A stretch of DNA of 64,000 nucleotides from Trigonopsis variabilis (taxonomy: Eukaryota; Ascomycota; Trigonopsidomycetes; Trigonopsidales; Trigonopsidaceae): assembly GCA_003707065.3 (NCBI GenBank), contig PPXM03000012.1:62001-126000 (forward strand). Reading direction: 5' to 3'. Made by a program: the position numbers and the translations under genes. Numbering within the stretch: position 1 is the first letter of the stretch; each line of letters starts with the position of its first letter. Below the pieces are notes generated by a model. It searched no databases. It was not told the DNA's origin and saw only the letters and a program-made list of their open reading frames with translations. Positions 54,747 to 64,000 of the stretch are shown here, piece by piece.

Positions 54747-56339
54747 TTAGTTGTAGAGTTGAAAGTCATACTGAATAGCCCCGCCTAATGCTGAACATTG
54801 ACTACTGTATAATCCTGTAATCATTTCGCCATCGCCTCCTTCAAGCGACATAAGTGAAATAGTCGATTTCCCAGTTTTCTGCCAGGAGGAGTAGCCTGGA
54901 GCATTAGGATCACCCGAGGCGGCAAAGGCAGCCCAACGTGCTTGCAGCTGTTGGGACAGGTTTCCTTGAGAAGTCTGCACTGAAGAGGGAGAAAAAGTGC
55001 CAAATACAGGAAGCAGATCATCCTGATGACAGACAATTGATCCGGCAGAACTAGAACAGAGTTGATATTGAGCATTAAGCGGATGCTGGATACCTTGGTT
55101 AAGCTGATAGACATAGACTGTTTGGCCAGTGGCTGCCCATAGCTTGGCGAGATAAAAAGAAGGACAAGTCCACATCAGCCTCGTACCTACCATGGAAAGG
55201 TCCAGTCTCGCATAATCAGATTGGAGAGGGTTTGAAAGCCACCAAAAAGAGTTCAGAAGAAGAAGAGCTGATCGCAGTATGCCGATGATTTTCGAGACAA
55301 TCACAGGAATAGTAACGAAGGACAGAGAAGAAGGCGCTAGCCCATTGATTGTGGGTCGCGCTTCACTATTGACAACTCCGATTATGACTGAGGACAATGA
55401 CACTGGTAAGCTATTACTCTTAAGCAAAGATGCAAAGTCTGAAAAAATCAGACGACCGTCAATGATTGGAGCAAACGGCGTAGCAAAACTCACTGCATTA
55501 TTTGAGGACCTAGCATTCTCTACGGAATAGGCCTGAGCTAACAAGATTTCTTCCATAGACTTTTTTCGCACGCACGAGTAGGTGGTGCACGATAGGTTTT
55601 TAAAGACCAAAGAGCTCACTGTTTTAGATGTAGAAAATGTATTCAGGCCATAATCCATAGGATCAGACTGGATGATAATTTTGTCAAATAAGCCATCAGC
55701 TTCCGAGCACGCGGACAGCGCTCGTATCAGTGTTCCACCAGAACTCTGCCCGAACACGGTGATGGATTTTGCATTGCCATTAAAAGCTTCAATGTTATGC
55801 TTGATCCATTTCAAGGCCATCAAAACATCTTTTAAGGCAAAATTAGTATTGGTTCCATCATCGAGGAATCCCAGTACTCCCAATCGATAGTTCAATGTTA
55901 CCAGGACCACATTCTGGTTCTGAGCAAAATTCGATCCATTGAAAATCGGATCTGCACTGCCCCCATAGAGAAACGACCCTCCATGAAGCCAAACCATCAC
56001 GTTCAATGGTCCTTCAGGGCATCCATCCCAGCACGACAAAAAAACATTCAAATAAAGACAATCTTCACTTTCATTCTCAAACAGCCCTTGTGGACAATAA
56101 GGTGGCAGATTATGAGCATTATATGTTCCTTTTCCTCCTTCGTATTCTTGAGGATCTTGAAATCTTAAGTCTTCTGTCGGAGGTTTTGCATACGGTATAC
56201 CGAGAAAGCTGATTCCGCTCCCAGTTATGACTCCAGATATGTTTCCCTGACTAGTATTGACGGAACACTGATCATTATTGCAATAGAAACCATGTCCCAG
56301 ACCAAGGAAAAGCAGGATATTTAGCCACCCAAGCATCAT
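54747..56339 (-). CDS. Secreted type-B carboxylesterase/lipase
   Basis: Single exon, 530 aa from ATG 56339. It starts with a signal peptide (MMLGWLNILLFLGLGHG). Alpha/beta hydrolase of the COesterase family: FLGIPYAKPP, ESEDCLYLNVF, VWLHGGSFLYGG (oxyanion hole), a nucleophile elbow FGQSSGG and a HQDDLLPVFG catalytic histidine near residue 435. NSEARP probably supplies the acidic member. The elbow reads GQSSG where most relatives have GESAG; the GxSxG serine is intact, so activity is expected. It hydrolyses ester substrates outside the cell or in the secretory pathway; lipase versus esterase cannot be told. Confidence 0.9.
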   Translation of the reverse strand: MMLGWLNILLFLGLGHGFYCNNDQCSVNTSQGNISGVITGSGISFLGIPYAKPPTEDLRFQDPQEYEGGKGTYNAHNLPPYCPQGLFENESEDCLYLNVFLSCWDGCPEGPLNVMVWLHGGSFLYGGSADPIFNGSNFAQNQNVVLVTLNYRLGVLGFLDDGTNTNFALKDVLMALKWIKHNIEAFNGNAKSITVFGQSSGGTLIRALSACSEADGLFDKIIIQSDPMDYGLNTFSTSKTVSSLVFKNLSCTTYSCVRKKSMEEILLAQAYSVENARSSNNAVSFATPFAPIIDGRLIFSDFASLLKSNSLPVSLSSVIIGVVNSEARPTINGLAPSSLSFVTIPVIVSKIIGILRSALLLLNSFWWLSNPLQSDYARLDLSMVGTRLMWTCPSFYLAKLWAATGQTVYVYQLNQGIQHPLNAQYQLCSSSAGSIVCHQDDLLPVFGTFSPSSVQTSQGNLSQQLQARWAAFAASGDPNAPGYSSWQKTGKSTISLMSLEGGDGEMITGLYSSQCSALGGAIQYDFQLYN

Positions 56340-56808
56340 GTAAGAGCAAAAACCATTCACTGCTCATCGTTTCGGTTTATTTACATGATCTGCCCTTTGT
56401 TCTATTCTATTTCCTTTCTGATTCGCCTTGATATGTTGTCTCACGGCTTATTTCCGTCTTAGGCTTCCTATGAGTCTCACCCAATCAGGAAATTCCTAGT
56501 CCATCTGAGACTAAGATTCATCTCAAGTCTACAGGACATAAAGAAAGTGGCAGCTTTGTAATTGGGGTCGACAGCAGCCCAAGTCATCGTAGTGAGTAAA
56601 GATTCCAGGCCCAGAAATTTCCACGAATTGACTCTTACGACACGAAGGAAGAGAAAAAAATAAAGACTCATAAAGTCACGGAGGACACAGAAATAATATT
56701 TATCTTATCTGTAGACAGGCAAGAAACTGTGCCCAGACATTTCAATCAACTTGAAGACTCACCTTGAAAGACCAGCTGGCGTTACAGTGGGCCTTCCTGA
56801 CCAAAAGC
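56340..56808. other. Intergenic region carboxylesterase / SKI8
   Basis: 469 bases. A minus-strand 64-codon frame (56477-56671) matches no family I know and is treated as noise. Confidence 0.35.
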
Positions 56809-57958
56809 ATGGTAAGTCACTCTAGAGAAGAAAAGAGAGCTAATTATTAGAGCAGACAGTATATTTTGGCTTATAAAGACCCAGAAGGTAAACCAGACGA
56901 TGATTGATCTAATTTATAGCTCATGATACCGACGTCTTTTCCGTCGCCGCTTCAGATCAATTCACCTTCTCTGCCAGTGGAGATGGCAAGATAAAAGTTT
57001 GGAAATCTACATTGGATTCGTCGTTAAAAGAAGCTGCCCCTGATAGCATAGGAGACCTAGTAGGCCAGGGAGCGCAAGAAGTAGTGGAGACATTGACTAG
57101 TCCCGATCATCGAGTTGGAATTCATCATTTGACAATAAACGACAAGTATCTGGCATCTTCAGGGTTTGGGGGTGAGACTGTAATATGGGATCTATCATCT
57201 CTCTCTCAGGTTGCTGTCCTTGGTAAGATTTACTCGAGACAAGCTTGCTTACCCATTCTCTAGGAGGACCAAAGGTTGGACTATGGGATATTTCTCTTCA
57301 TGATGGCATTGAGGCACTTGTGACTACTACCGTTGATGGCAAGATACTCGTTTATGATCTGTCAAATCACGAAATCATTCATGAAGTCACTCCAGGAAGA
57401 GGTACATTTGGATTATGTGTCGATTATGTATGTAATACTCCTTGCTCGCGCTAATACGCAGTCATCAGATGGTAAATACTTTGCTAGCGGGCATGAAAAT
57501 GGCAAAGTCTTTGTGTTCAAGGCAGATACAGCTAGACTTGTCTACGCTCTAGGATCTCAACTTGCTCCCATTCGATCCCTAGCCTTTTCTCCGACTAATG
57601 ACTTGCTAGCTACTGCTGGAGATTCAAAGGTCATCTTCTTGTATGATATTAAGAGTGGTGAACAGGTCGGTCTACTTTCTGGCCATTCGTCCTGGATCTT
57701 TTCCTTGGCTTGGACTCCCTCAGGAGAATTCCTAGCTTCTGGGTAAATATCTCTTTAGAAACTTCTTTTCGACTAACATCCAGTTCTTACGATGGTAAAG
57801 TGAAGATCTGGCAAGCAAACTCCCAAGAATGCGTGGCTACCATTGACACCGGCGTGGGTTCTATTTATTCCTTGGCCTGGAAGACTACAAACAAAAGCTC
57901 CTACCTCGCCATTGGCTGCTCCCAGAAAACAATCCTCTGGTATAGAGAAGCGTCCTAG
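56809..57958 (+). CDS. SKI8: Ski complex WD40 subunit Ski8
   Basis: Six exons: 56809-56811 (the ATG alone), 56851-56887, 56920-57222, 57264-57427, 57462-57742 and 57784-57958; introns 39, 32, 41, 34 and 41 nt; 320 aa. The spliced start MSRQYILAYKDPEAHDTDVFSVAASDQFTFSASGDGKIKVW matches Ski8 (KAHDADIFSV...SCSGDGYLKVW). It is a seven-bladed propeller, with further repeats such as SSDGKYFASGHENGKV and ASGSYDGKVKIW. Ski8 scaffolds the Ski2-Ski3 helicase that feeds mRNA to the cytoplasmic exosome; it also works in meiosis with Spo11. The start-codon-only exon rests on a good GTAAGT donor and a CTAATTATTAG acceptor. Confidence 0.9.
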
Positions 57959-58331
57959 GCTCTCCTTCCAACCTTTGCTCTTTTCCGTGTATATTAGCTA
58001 GCTCCTCCGAGGCCGCGTTCTAGAACCCGTAACGCGATGAGTGTCACCCCATTTGATTGGGTCTCAAAAGCCTAATTACGACACCCCATCCTTGACCATA
58101 TTGTATTCTTAAAGCTTCTACAGATATTTACCCCTTAATACACCAAAATAGCCCTGAAAGCTTCAAATTGCTTTCATATTTCTGCCGTCGTGCATGAAAT
58201 CACAAAGACGCGGCTGGGCAAGACAACCGGGTTGGTGTTACCCGGCCGCATAAGTGCGCAGCTTCTTTGCACCACTTCTTTATGTTTGGTCGAGCCTCTT
58301 CTTCTCTCCAACCCGTCTCTCGTTTACAGCA
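57959..58331. promoter_or_regulatory. Promoter region of the CFEM-like gene
   Basis: 373 bases upstream of the CFEM-like cell-wall protein. A pyrimidine-rich leader (TTTGGTCGAG to CTCTCGTTTACAG) precedes the ATG, as in strongly expressed fungal genes. No named motif. Confidence 0.35.
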
Positions 58332-59038
58332 ATGGCTCGTCTTTCTCGTTCGCTTCTTGTCGCTGCCGCTATTGTTGCTCCTGTCTTAGCTGTTCCCCCG
58401 GTAAGTCTCGGCGAGACGCGCGTGAAGGGTTTATAAATAACTTTTTCCGCGGGTAATTTGGAACGCGTCTAACTCGATAGGCTTGCTTGGTTGCTTGTTT
58501 CAATGAAGACTCTTCTTGTACCAACTTGGCTGATCTTGCATGTTTCAAGACTGGCGGAAATGTCGAAGGATGTTTGTATACCGCTTGTCCTAGTACCGCT
58601 TTGAGCGACGCCCAGAGTGCTTACAGCTCTTTGGTCGGCACTGTCAGCGCTTCAGCTACTTCGTCTCATGCCAGCTCGACTGCTCATTCTGCATCTGCCT
58701 CGTCTGCTGCTGCTTCTTCGGCTGCTCCTTCATCTACTGCTGCTGCATCCTCGACTGCCGCTGCTTCCTCAGCGGCTCCTTCCTCGGAAGCTCCAGCCTC
58801 ATCTACTGCTCCTACTTCCTCAGAAGCTGCGTCTTCCGAGGCTCCTTCAAGTGAGACCGAGGCTGCTACTTCAACTGCCTTCTCTACCGAGGTTTATACA
58901 ATCACCTCATGCTCAGAAGGCTGCGAGGAGACCGCCACTGCCACTCCTAGCACCAGTGCTATCTTCACTGGCGGTGCCTCAGGTTTTGTTCCTTCTTTCG
59001 GTCTTGCCGCTGCCGCTGCCGTCGTGGCTTTGATCTAA
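58332..59038 (+). CDS. CFEM-like, Ser/Ala-rich GPI-anchored cell wall protein
   Basis: Exons 58332-58400 and 58481-59038 (80-nt intron); 208 aa. It has a signal peptide (MARLSRSLLVAAAIVAPVLAVPP), then a short Cys domain with six cysteines (25, 29, 36, 44, 54, 59) and the LADLACF core of CFEM domains. The canonical domain has eight; the second Cys of the CxC pair is replaced by Lys. A long Ser/Ala/Thr/Pro stretch (about residues 70-165), suited to O-mannosylation, and a C-terminal hydrophobic tail after a small-residue omega site (GGASG) indicate GPI anchoring. CFEM proteins serve in walls, adhesion or heme/iron capture; which one is unknown. Confidence 0.8.
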
Positions 59039-59155
59039 ATTTCTTTTCTCTCTGTTTGTCTAAATACAATATTCGATTCTCGGTAATCACGATCGTAGCT
59101 ACACAGCATATCCGGGACTCTTCTATAATAACATATTTACAATTCATGCGTTCCA

Positions 59156-59914
59156 TTATTTGTTCTTGTCTGAATTTGCAGGCTGCTCCGGTTCTCCCTC
59201 AAAGATATCAGCCAACGTAGCGCGAAGCTTCCAGGCAGGCACTCGGCGACCGAGCTTTTTGCGGTCGATGGTTCCATCAGAAGCCCAACGAGGGAGATTA
59301 TCGACGGTTTCAGGTGACGAGTAGATTTCTTGCTTGTATTTCTCAACCGCCTGGTCAAACTCGGATCGTCCATTGGGGCGGAACCGGGTCACTTTCTCGA
59401 CATTCTGTTTCGTAACTGGATCCAAATCCAATTTTTGACTCTCCAGTCGAGCCACGGTACGAGCCGTCATGGCGAATCTCATGTCTCTCGGGCCGTCGAC
59501 AAGTTCCAAAATAGCTTGAGGAGCATTGTCCCCTAATCGGTTCTCCAACGAAAGCACCCGGGTATATCCACCATTTCTTGAGCTGTATCGGGGAACAAAG
59601 ACATCGAGGACTTTGCGGATCACTGGAGACACTTGGCCTCGAGTAGTACCCTTGTCTTTCACCTTGTCCCTACCAAACTTATCGGTGAGCTCTGCATTAT
59701 CAAATACCATTGATTGAGCCTTAGTCACTGAAGTTTTCGTGCCCTTCTTGACCAATGTGATCATCTTTTCTGCGTATCGTTGGGCCTCTTTTGCCTTAGC
59801 ATATGTCGTCGTGATCGATTCATGCTGAATAAGCGAGGTCACCAAGTTTCGAAGAAGAGCCCGACGATGAGAAGTAGTCCGACTCAGTGATCGATTTAGA
59901 TGTGAGGCCACCAT
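59156..59914 (-). CDS. MRPL8: Mitochondrial ribosomal protein bL17m
   Basis: Single exon, 252 aa from ATG 59914. The bL17 core is at the N-terminus: LNRSLSRTTSHRRALLRNLVTSLIQHESITTTYAKAKE, with the later GGYTRVLSLENRLGDNAPQAILELV. About 130 C-terminal residues are a mitochondria-specific extension. As in yeast Mrpl8, no long cleavable presequence precedes the core. The frame extends 15 codons upstream to a TTG but no ATG. It converges with the CFEM-like gene. Confidence 0.9.
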   Translation of the reverse strand: MVASHLNRSLSRTTSHRRALLRNLVTSLIQHESITTTYAKAKEAQRYAEKMITLVKKGTKTSVTKAQSMVFDNAELTDKFGRDKVKDKGTTRGQVSPVIRKVLDVFVPRYSSRNGGYTRVLSLENRLGDNAPQAILELVDGPRDMRFAMTARTVARLESQKLDLDPVTKQNVEKVTRFRPNGRSEFDQAVEKYKQEIYSSPETVDNLPRWASDGTIDRKKLGRRVPAWKLRATLADIFEGEPEQPANSDKNK

Positions 59915-60946
59915 GTCGCAGAGGTTGGAGAGCTGGAATCTGAAGATTTTGCGTAGCAACGCTGGCTGTCCTTTCTAAATGCAACGGTGGTGGTTGGTAC
60001 CGAACCGTCGCTGAGCTTGGCTAGTGTCAGCTTCTTCAGATCAATTTCGTACGTCCAGCCCGGTCTGGACGTATTATAACTCGTTCTGGGAGTCGTTCAC
60101 GCTTGGTCTTGTTGCTTGGCGATTCTAGCTTCGCTTGTTTTGGTCCTTGTTGAGAGCGATGTTTTTGGAAGCCATTGAATTCCTACTTGGATTCATGTTT
60201 ACCTACTTGATACCTGACTCAGACGTGCTGTTCTATATCATATGTGTTGCAGAACGAATCGAGAGGTTCATAACTCGCATATTTCATCGATCAGCCAGAG
60301 CTTTAAGAGTCACGATTATATACCTAGTCGATCACCTCGACCATATATCATCATACGATAGGTATACCAGACTTCTATCATGATAGTCTCTTTAAAATGA
60401 TGATAAGGGCGATTCATGCCCAAGATTTAATGCCCCATAAGACAGCGGGCTAAGATAAATAATGATGACCAATGACAGCGACGAAAAAGAGAGAATATCA
60501 GAGGCGTTATAGACAGGCTATGTGACCTTGAAATATGCTGGTATATAATACAATCGGCATCCTTAATTATGTTTTAAATACTGGTTGTGGTGCTTATAGA
60601 CCTGCCATGCCTTGCATCTCTACCATTTTCTGTTAGGTCTTATCCACCTTTCCTCCCTTTTTATAATACCATTCTGCTCTCATACCAAATCTTCATGTCT
60701 GGCTGTTCTGAGTGCTACGTTTTATTGGACAGGACTACTGTGTATCTGACTGACAGGCTATCAAGCTTCAGTTCTATTGTATCGTTTATAGATGTATCTT
60801 TGTTGACAGATTTCTCACTTGTTCGTACACGAATCTGTCCTCTTGCTCTCATGGTCTATCATCATGCTCGCAAAGCGTCTTGTCTCTTCACCTGACCTTT
60901 TGTCAGCTGTAACGTTGTTGGGAGTAAAGTTTTCTCGGTCTTGACG
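59915..60946. other. Intergenic region with a perfect inverted repeat
   Basis: About 1 kb. It holds a 9-bp-arm inverted repeat at 60050-60073 (separate entry) and a 74-codon plus-strand frame from ATG 60159 to 60383 encoding a hydrophobic then basic peptide without known relatives. The latter is too weak to call a gene. 60540-60900 is pyrimidine-rich and probably holds the HGH1 promoter. Confidence 0.4.
60050..60073. repeat. Perfect inverted repeat
   Basis: Arms TACGTCCAG (60050-60058) and CTGGACGTA (60065-60073) with spacer CCCGGT, followed at once by a TATTATAA word. It lies 136 bases upstream of the MRPL8 start. It could be a dimeric regulator site or an RNA hairpin. Confidence 0.55.
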
Positions 60947-62259
60947 ATGAGTGCAATGATGGACGAGGTGAGAGATGTCAAGAATCATGCTAAATCAAGT
61001 TAATTTCCTTTCTTCACTCGCCGAATCCCACAGTCAGGCAAATTACCCTGCAAAACATAGCCGGTCTCTCAACTACCGGCGACGTATCCATCTTTACAGC
61101 GAATGACTATACTCCGATTAATGATCTGATGACTATCATTCAGTCTGATATTTATCCTAGACCTCCTGCTACGCCACCCCGTCCAGATCTCTCATCTTTC
61201 CAAGCTACCAAGGATGCCTTGACGATCTTGGTCAACCTTTGTGGGGAAAGTGATGATATTCGGGACCACTTGGTGAATAACCAGTGGTTTTTACGCCATC
61301 TTGTCAATCGTATTATTGAACCGACTAATCCGAATGCCGATTTGGGCTGTTTCCTCTTGGCCAACCTTGGTAAGCCTAAATCTGATGATTCAAAGGCTTT
61401 GGTGAAAAATCCTACTATTTTATTTCAGACGCTCTCATCATCTAGTCCGGAGGCACCAGTGATTGAGGCTGCCATCAACATTGAACAGCCATTTTCAGGA
61501 TCAAGTCTATTGGATGCCTTGATTGACTGTTTTGTCCGTGGGGCAGAAAAACTGTACAATAAGCACGCCTCTTTCGATCTCTTGGCATACTTTTTCTCTG
61601 ATCTGGTCCGTGCTCCCCCCGCTAGACAATATTTCGTCACTCATTCTACCCCTGAACCTCCCATTGCTCGTCTTATGGTATTTACTGAGTTCCGGCCAAC
61701 TGAAAGCCGTCGCGCAGGCGTTATTGCGACCATTAAAAATATCCTTTTCGACTCTTCTTTCATCCCCCAACTAACCAATCCTCGCTCGATCAATATCCTT
61801 CCTTATCTCCTCTTGCCCTTGGTTTCTGCTGAAGACTTGCAAGATCTCTCCCCTGAGGAACAGTTCGAGCTCCCTGAGGAATTCCAACTCATCGACCCTG
61901 CCAAGCGCAAGGAACACACATCCAGGGTGGTTGTCCTCTTACTCGAATGCTTGATCCTACTCACTGCTACTAAAAAGATGCGGGACCATCTACGAAAGAT
62001 CAACGTCTATGTAATCATACGGGAGATCCACAAGTCTCTTGGCATAAAGGCTAAGGAGTCTTTGGCACGCCACACTGCTGCAGAGGCCCCCGAGGACGTG
62101 ACAGAGCAGGACTTTAATAGTGATGATCAAGAAGCTCTAGTATTGTGTGAGCGATTGGTCAATGTCCTTAAACGACAAGACGAGGCTGGCGATGTGAATG
62201 CAGCTGCGTTGTTACAGGACGAGGATAGTGACGATGAAATGACCGTCAGGGTGATCTAG
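60947..62259 (+). CDS. HGH1: eEF2-folding factor HGH1
   Basis: Exons 60947-60967 (21 nt) and 61000-62259 (32-nt intron); 426 aa. Armadillo-like helical repeats throughout. The spliced start MSAMMDELISFLHSPNPTVRQITLQNIAGLS matches the Hgh1 N-terminus. ILVNLCGESDDIRDHLV and LLANLGKP in the N-terminal half, and the conserved LLPLVSAEDLQDLSPEEQFELPEEFQ in the second half, define the family. Yeast Hgh1 works with TRiC in folding translation elongation factor 2. The C-terminus is acidic. It converges with TFG1. Confidence 0.9.
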
Positions 62260-62423
62260 TGAAATCAGTGCTGCGAGCGCTAAAAATGAATATGAGACCA
62301 CTCGTGAATGTTGTGAATTTCAAATTGTCTACCAGCAAGATTTTGTACTTTAAATGACTAGCATGACTATTTATCTCCGATACATTTTGTAACTGCCCGT
62401 CCAGTTTATCATCACCAAAGTCT

Positions 62424-63983
62424 TTACTTGAGAACCAAATATCCGTCTTGAAGACGAGCAACCTGTTTCAATAGGACTCTCAGGCGCTCATTATTGGATG
62501 GGTGCTTTTTAAGTTTGGGCTTAAGCAGACTGACCAATTCTTTAGTAGTCAGCTTGCCCTTTTCTACCAACAGGCCCCGTAGATCTTGTTCAGTCAAGAT
62601 TCCCTCTTCAGTCGGCTCTACATTTAACCGCACCTTCTTTGTGCTCGAGCCCTGGCTATCGGTCGTGCCTTCATAGTCTCCTGAAGCTCCGCCGACCTTA
62701 CGTTTGCTCAGAGGAGGACCCAATTCTCCATTAGGAAATGCCCGCAGTTTGTCAGAGGGAAGCTTGAGGACAACCATGCCCTTGCGAGATTTCGACTTTC
62801 TCTTTTTAAGGGAACCAGAATGTGTAGGAACTTGAACAGGTAATGAGGTTGCAGGAGGAGGTGAAGGCTGGGGTCGGTTAAGAGAGATAGAGGAGGATCC
62901 ATTCGATGCCGCAGCAGCTGCTGCCGCTGCTGCTTCTGCTGCTCTACGCTCCTCTTCTTCGTCGGTTTCGCTTTCAGACTCTGACGCATAAGGGTTTGAT
63001 TCTTCATCATCAGATTCATAGGCAGCATTTTTCTCCAAAGATAGCAAATGCCGCTTGAGACGCTTTCCTTCCTTATTCAGATGCTGTTCTTCATCTTCAG
63101 GCAGGGTATCGATGTCGTCGGGTTCGTCGAAAAGCCCTCTAGCACTCAAGTGCTCTTTCTTTAGTCGCTTTTCGAGCTCTTTGTTATCATCTTCATTGCC
63201 TTCTACCAAAGGGGCCTCTTCATCATCCGCAAATTCCTCTTCAAAGTCTAACTCGTCATTAGCGTCACCTTCGCCTTTGATAGTAGGACCAGCTACTGTT
63301 CTTAGACGATTAGGAGGACGAGAAACTGGGTTATTTGCCGGAGCCATATGTCTCATTAGCCATCGAGGCACCTTTTCTAGTTTATCCATCTGCTGCTCCG
63401 CCTCTTCAGCAGTGAGTGTGGTATATTTATTGCGGGGGGTGAATCTATACCACTTGTCGGCAGGAACCATTTTGAATCCGTCTGAATCAAAGACAAATAA
63501 TGCATAACTTCCACTTTGAGCTGCTTCATAATTCCCCACCCACACATTTTTGCCATCAAAGTCCTCAAGAACCCAAGGATAATTTTCTTCGTATCTTAAC
63601 TTCTTGGTTTCTTCGTCCGTCACAAACACTTGACGGGTCTTTTTCTGAAAAGCATTTCGCCCCATGGTCTTTCGACTGCCGCCGAAAGGTGCCACCACAC
63701 TCATATCTGGGCCTTCGCCGTCCTTTTTCTTATCCTGAGAGCCTTCTTCTTCTCCTCCTCCTTCATTTCGCACTTGCAGCGACCGTGGGTCTTTTCTAGC
63801 AAGCTTCAAGGGTTGCACGAAATCGTGAACAGGGTCGACTTTGGGCCGACTTATAAACTTCATCACATGATATCGAGTGTCGCTGCTGTTGATTTCTTGA
63901 GGGGAAGCCGCCCTTAACCGGAAATCGGTATAATTAACGCCCGGCTCCACGGTTAGATTGCCGTTAGACTCAGACTTGATCAT
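62424..63983 (-). CDS. TFG1: TFIIF large subunit (RAP74/Tfg1)
   Basis: 519 aa from ATG 63983 as one open frame. The N-terminal RAP74 dimerisation region shows YTDFRLRAASPQE...YHVMKFISRP, GRNAFQKKTRQVF, and the core PWVLEDFDGKNVWVGNYE and YALFVFDSDGFKMVPADKWYRF. An acidic, Ser-rich central region follows. The C-terminus (residues about 445-519) has the winged-helix domain with TEQDLRGLLVEKGKLTTKELVSLLKPKLKKHPSNNERLRVLLKQV. It binds RNA polymerase II in initiation and elongation. The start is 17 bases from the window edge; an additional upstream exon cannot be excluded. Confidence 0.9.
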   Translation of the reverse strand: MIKSESNGNLTVEPGVNYTDFRLRAASPQEINSSDTRYHVMKFISRPKVDPVHDFVQPLKLARKDPRSLQVRNEGGGEEEGSQDKKKDGEGPDMSVVAPFGGSRKTMGRNAFQKKTRQVFVTDEETKKLRYEENYPWVLEDFDGKNVWVGNYEAAQSGSYALFVFDSDGFKMVPADKWYRFTPRNKYTTLTAEEAEQQMDKLEKVPRWLMRHMAPANNPVSRPPNRLRTVAGPTIKGEGDANDELDFEEEFADDEEAPLVEGNEDDNKELEKRLKKEHLSARGLFDEPDDIDTLPEDEEQHLNKEGKRLKRHLLSLEKNAAYESDDEESNPYASESESETDEEEERRAAEAAAAAAAAASNGSSSISLNRPQPSPPPATSLPVQVPTHSGSLKKRKSKSRKGMVVLKLPSDKLRAFPNGELGPPLSKRKVGGASGDYEGTTDSQGSSTKKVRLNVEPTEEGILTEQDLRGLLVEKGKLTTKELVSLLKPKLKKHPSNNERLRVLLKQVARLQDGYLVLK

Positions 63984-64000
63984 GGCGGTAAGATGAAGCG

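Noticed and set aside
56477-56671. 64-codon minus-strand frame between carboxylesterase and SKI8
   Set aside because: No family recognised and neither splice extension nor composition supports coding.
60135-60383. 82-codon plus-strand frame, hydrophobic N-terminus and basic middle
   Set aside because: First in-frame ATG gives about 74 residues without relatives; length is within chance for a 1-kb AT-rich gap.

Overview
The window reads as gene-dense nuclear DNA of a fungus, almost certainly Dikarya and most likely an ascomycete. The evidence is three Zn2Cys6 transcription factors, a CFEM-like wall protein, a two-dehydrogenase FOX2 multifunctional enzyme, a septin with a fungal-type N-terminus, and housekeeping proteins that all look fungal. 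Genes are split by very small introns, mostly 31-45 nt, with a branch site of CTAAC/CTAAT type lying almost against the acceptor AG. That architecture suggests a compact-genome, yeast-like or early-diverging ascomycete, but I cannot name the species. I saw no rRNA, tRNA, CRISPR, transposon or virus-like element.

Layout. From about 0.9 to 13.6 kb lies what looks like a small catabolic neighbourhood: two diverged copies of a hydantoinase/oxoprolinase + DUF917 protein (988 and 999 aa), two Zn2Cys6 regulators and a cytosolic aspartate aminotransferase. The promoters of both large enzymes and of one regulator share an 8-bp CCGAGATA element, often in inverted pairs. From 13.7 to 18 kb come peroxisomal FOX2 and a third, small Zn2Cys6 protein. 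From 18.9 to 26 kb are a RING-H2 ligase, QCR10 (three tiny exons), an RMD1-family protein and an RNF10/Mag2-like RING protein.

From 26 kb on the region is housekeeping and tightly packed, with many divergent pairs sharing promoters of roughly 170-220 bp: MRPL20/RPL31, PWP2/MPP6 and YIH1/NSA1. Also here are a cryptic five-exon zinc-ribbon gene, proteasome PRE6, D-2-hydroxyglutarate/D-lactate dehydrogenase DLD2, COX8, ELP1, MVD1, holocytochrome c synthase, nucleoporin NDC1, an Asp/Glu/hydantoin racemase-family enzyme, RAD52, GUK1, septin CDC10, MRPL32, a secreted carboxylesterase, SKI8, the CFEM-like GPI protein, MRPL8, HGH1 and TFG1.

How they fit together. Many genes in 26-43 kb serve ribosome synthesis, RNA decay or translation (PWP2, NSA1, MPP6, SKI8, YIH1, ELP1, RPL31, HGH1), and a second group serves mitochondria (MRPL20, MRPL32, MRPL8, QCR10, COX8, heme lyase, DLD2). 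The most unusual part is the left 10 kb, where enzymes and regulators appear tied together by a shared cis-element. Splice sites were assigned by eye from GT/AG, branch-site-like motifs and protein-family alignment from memory; no alignment or search was run.
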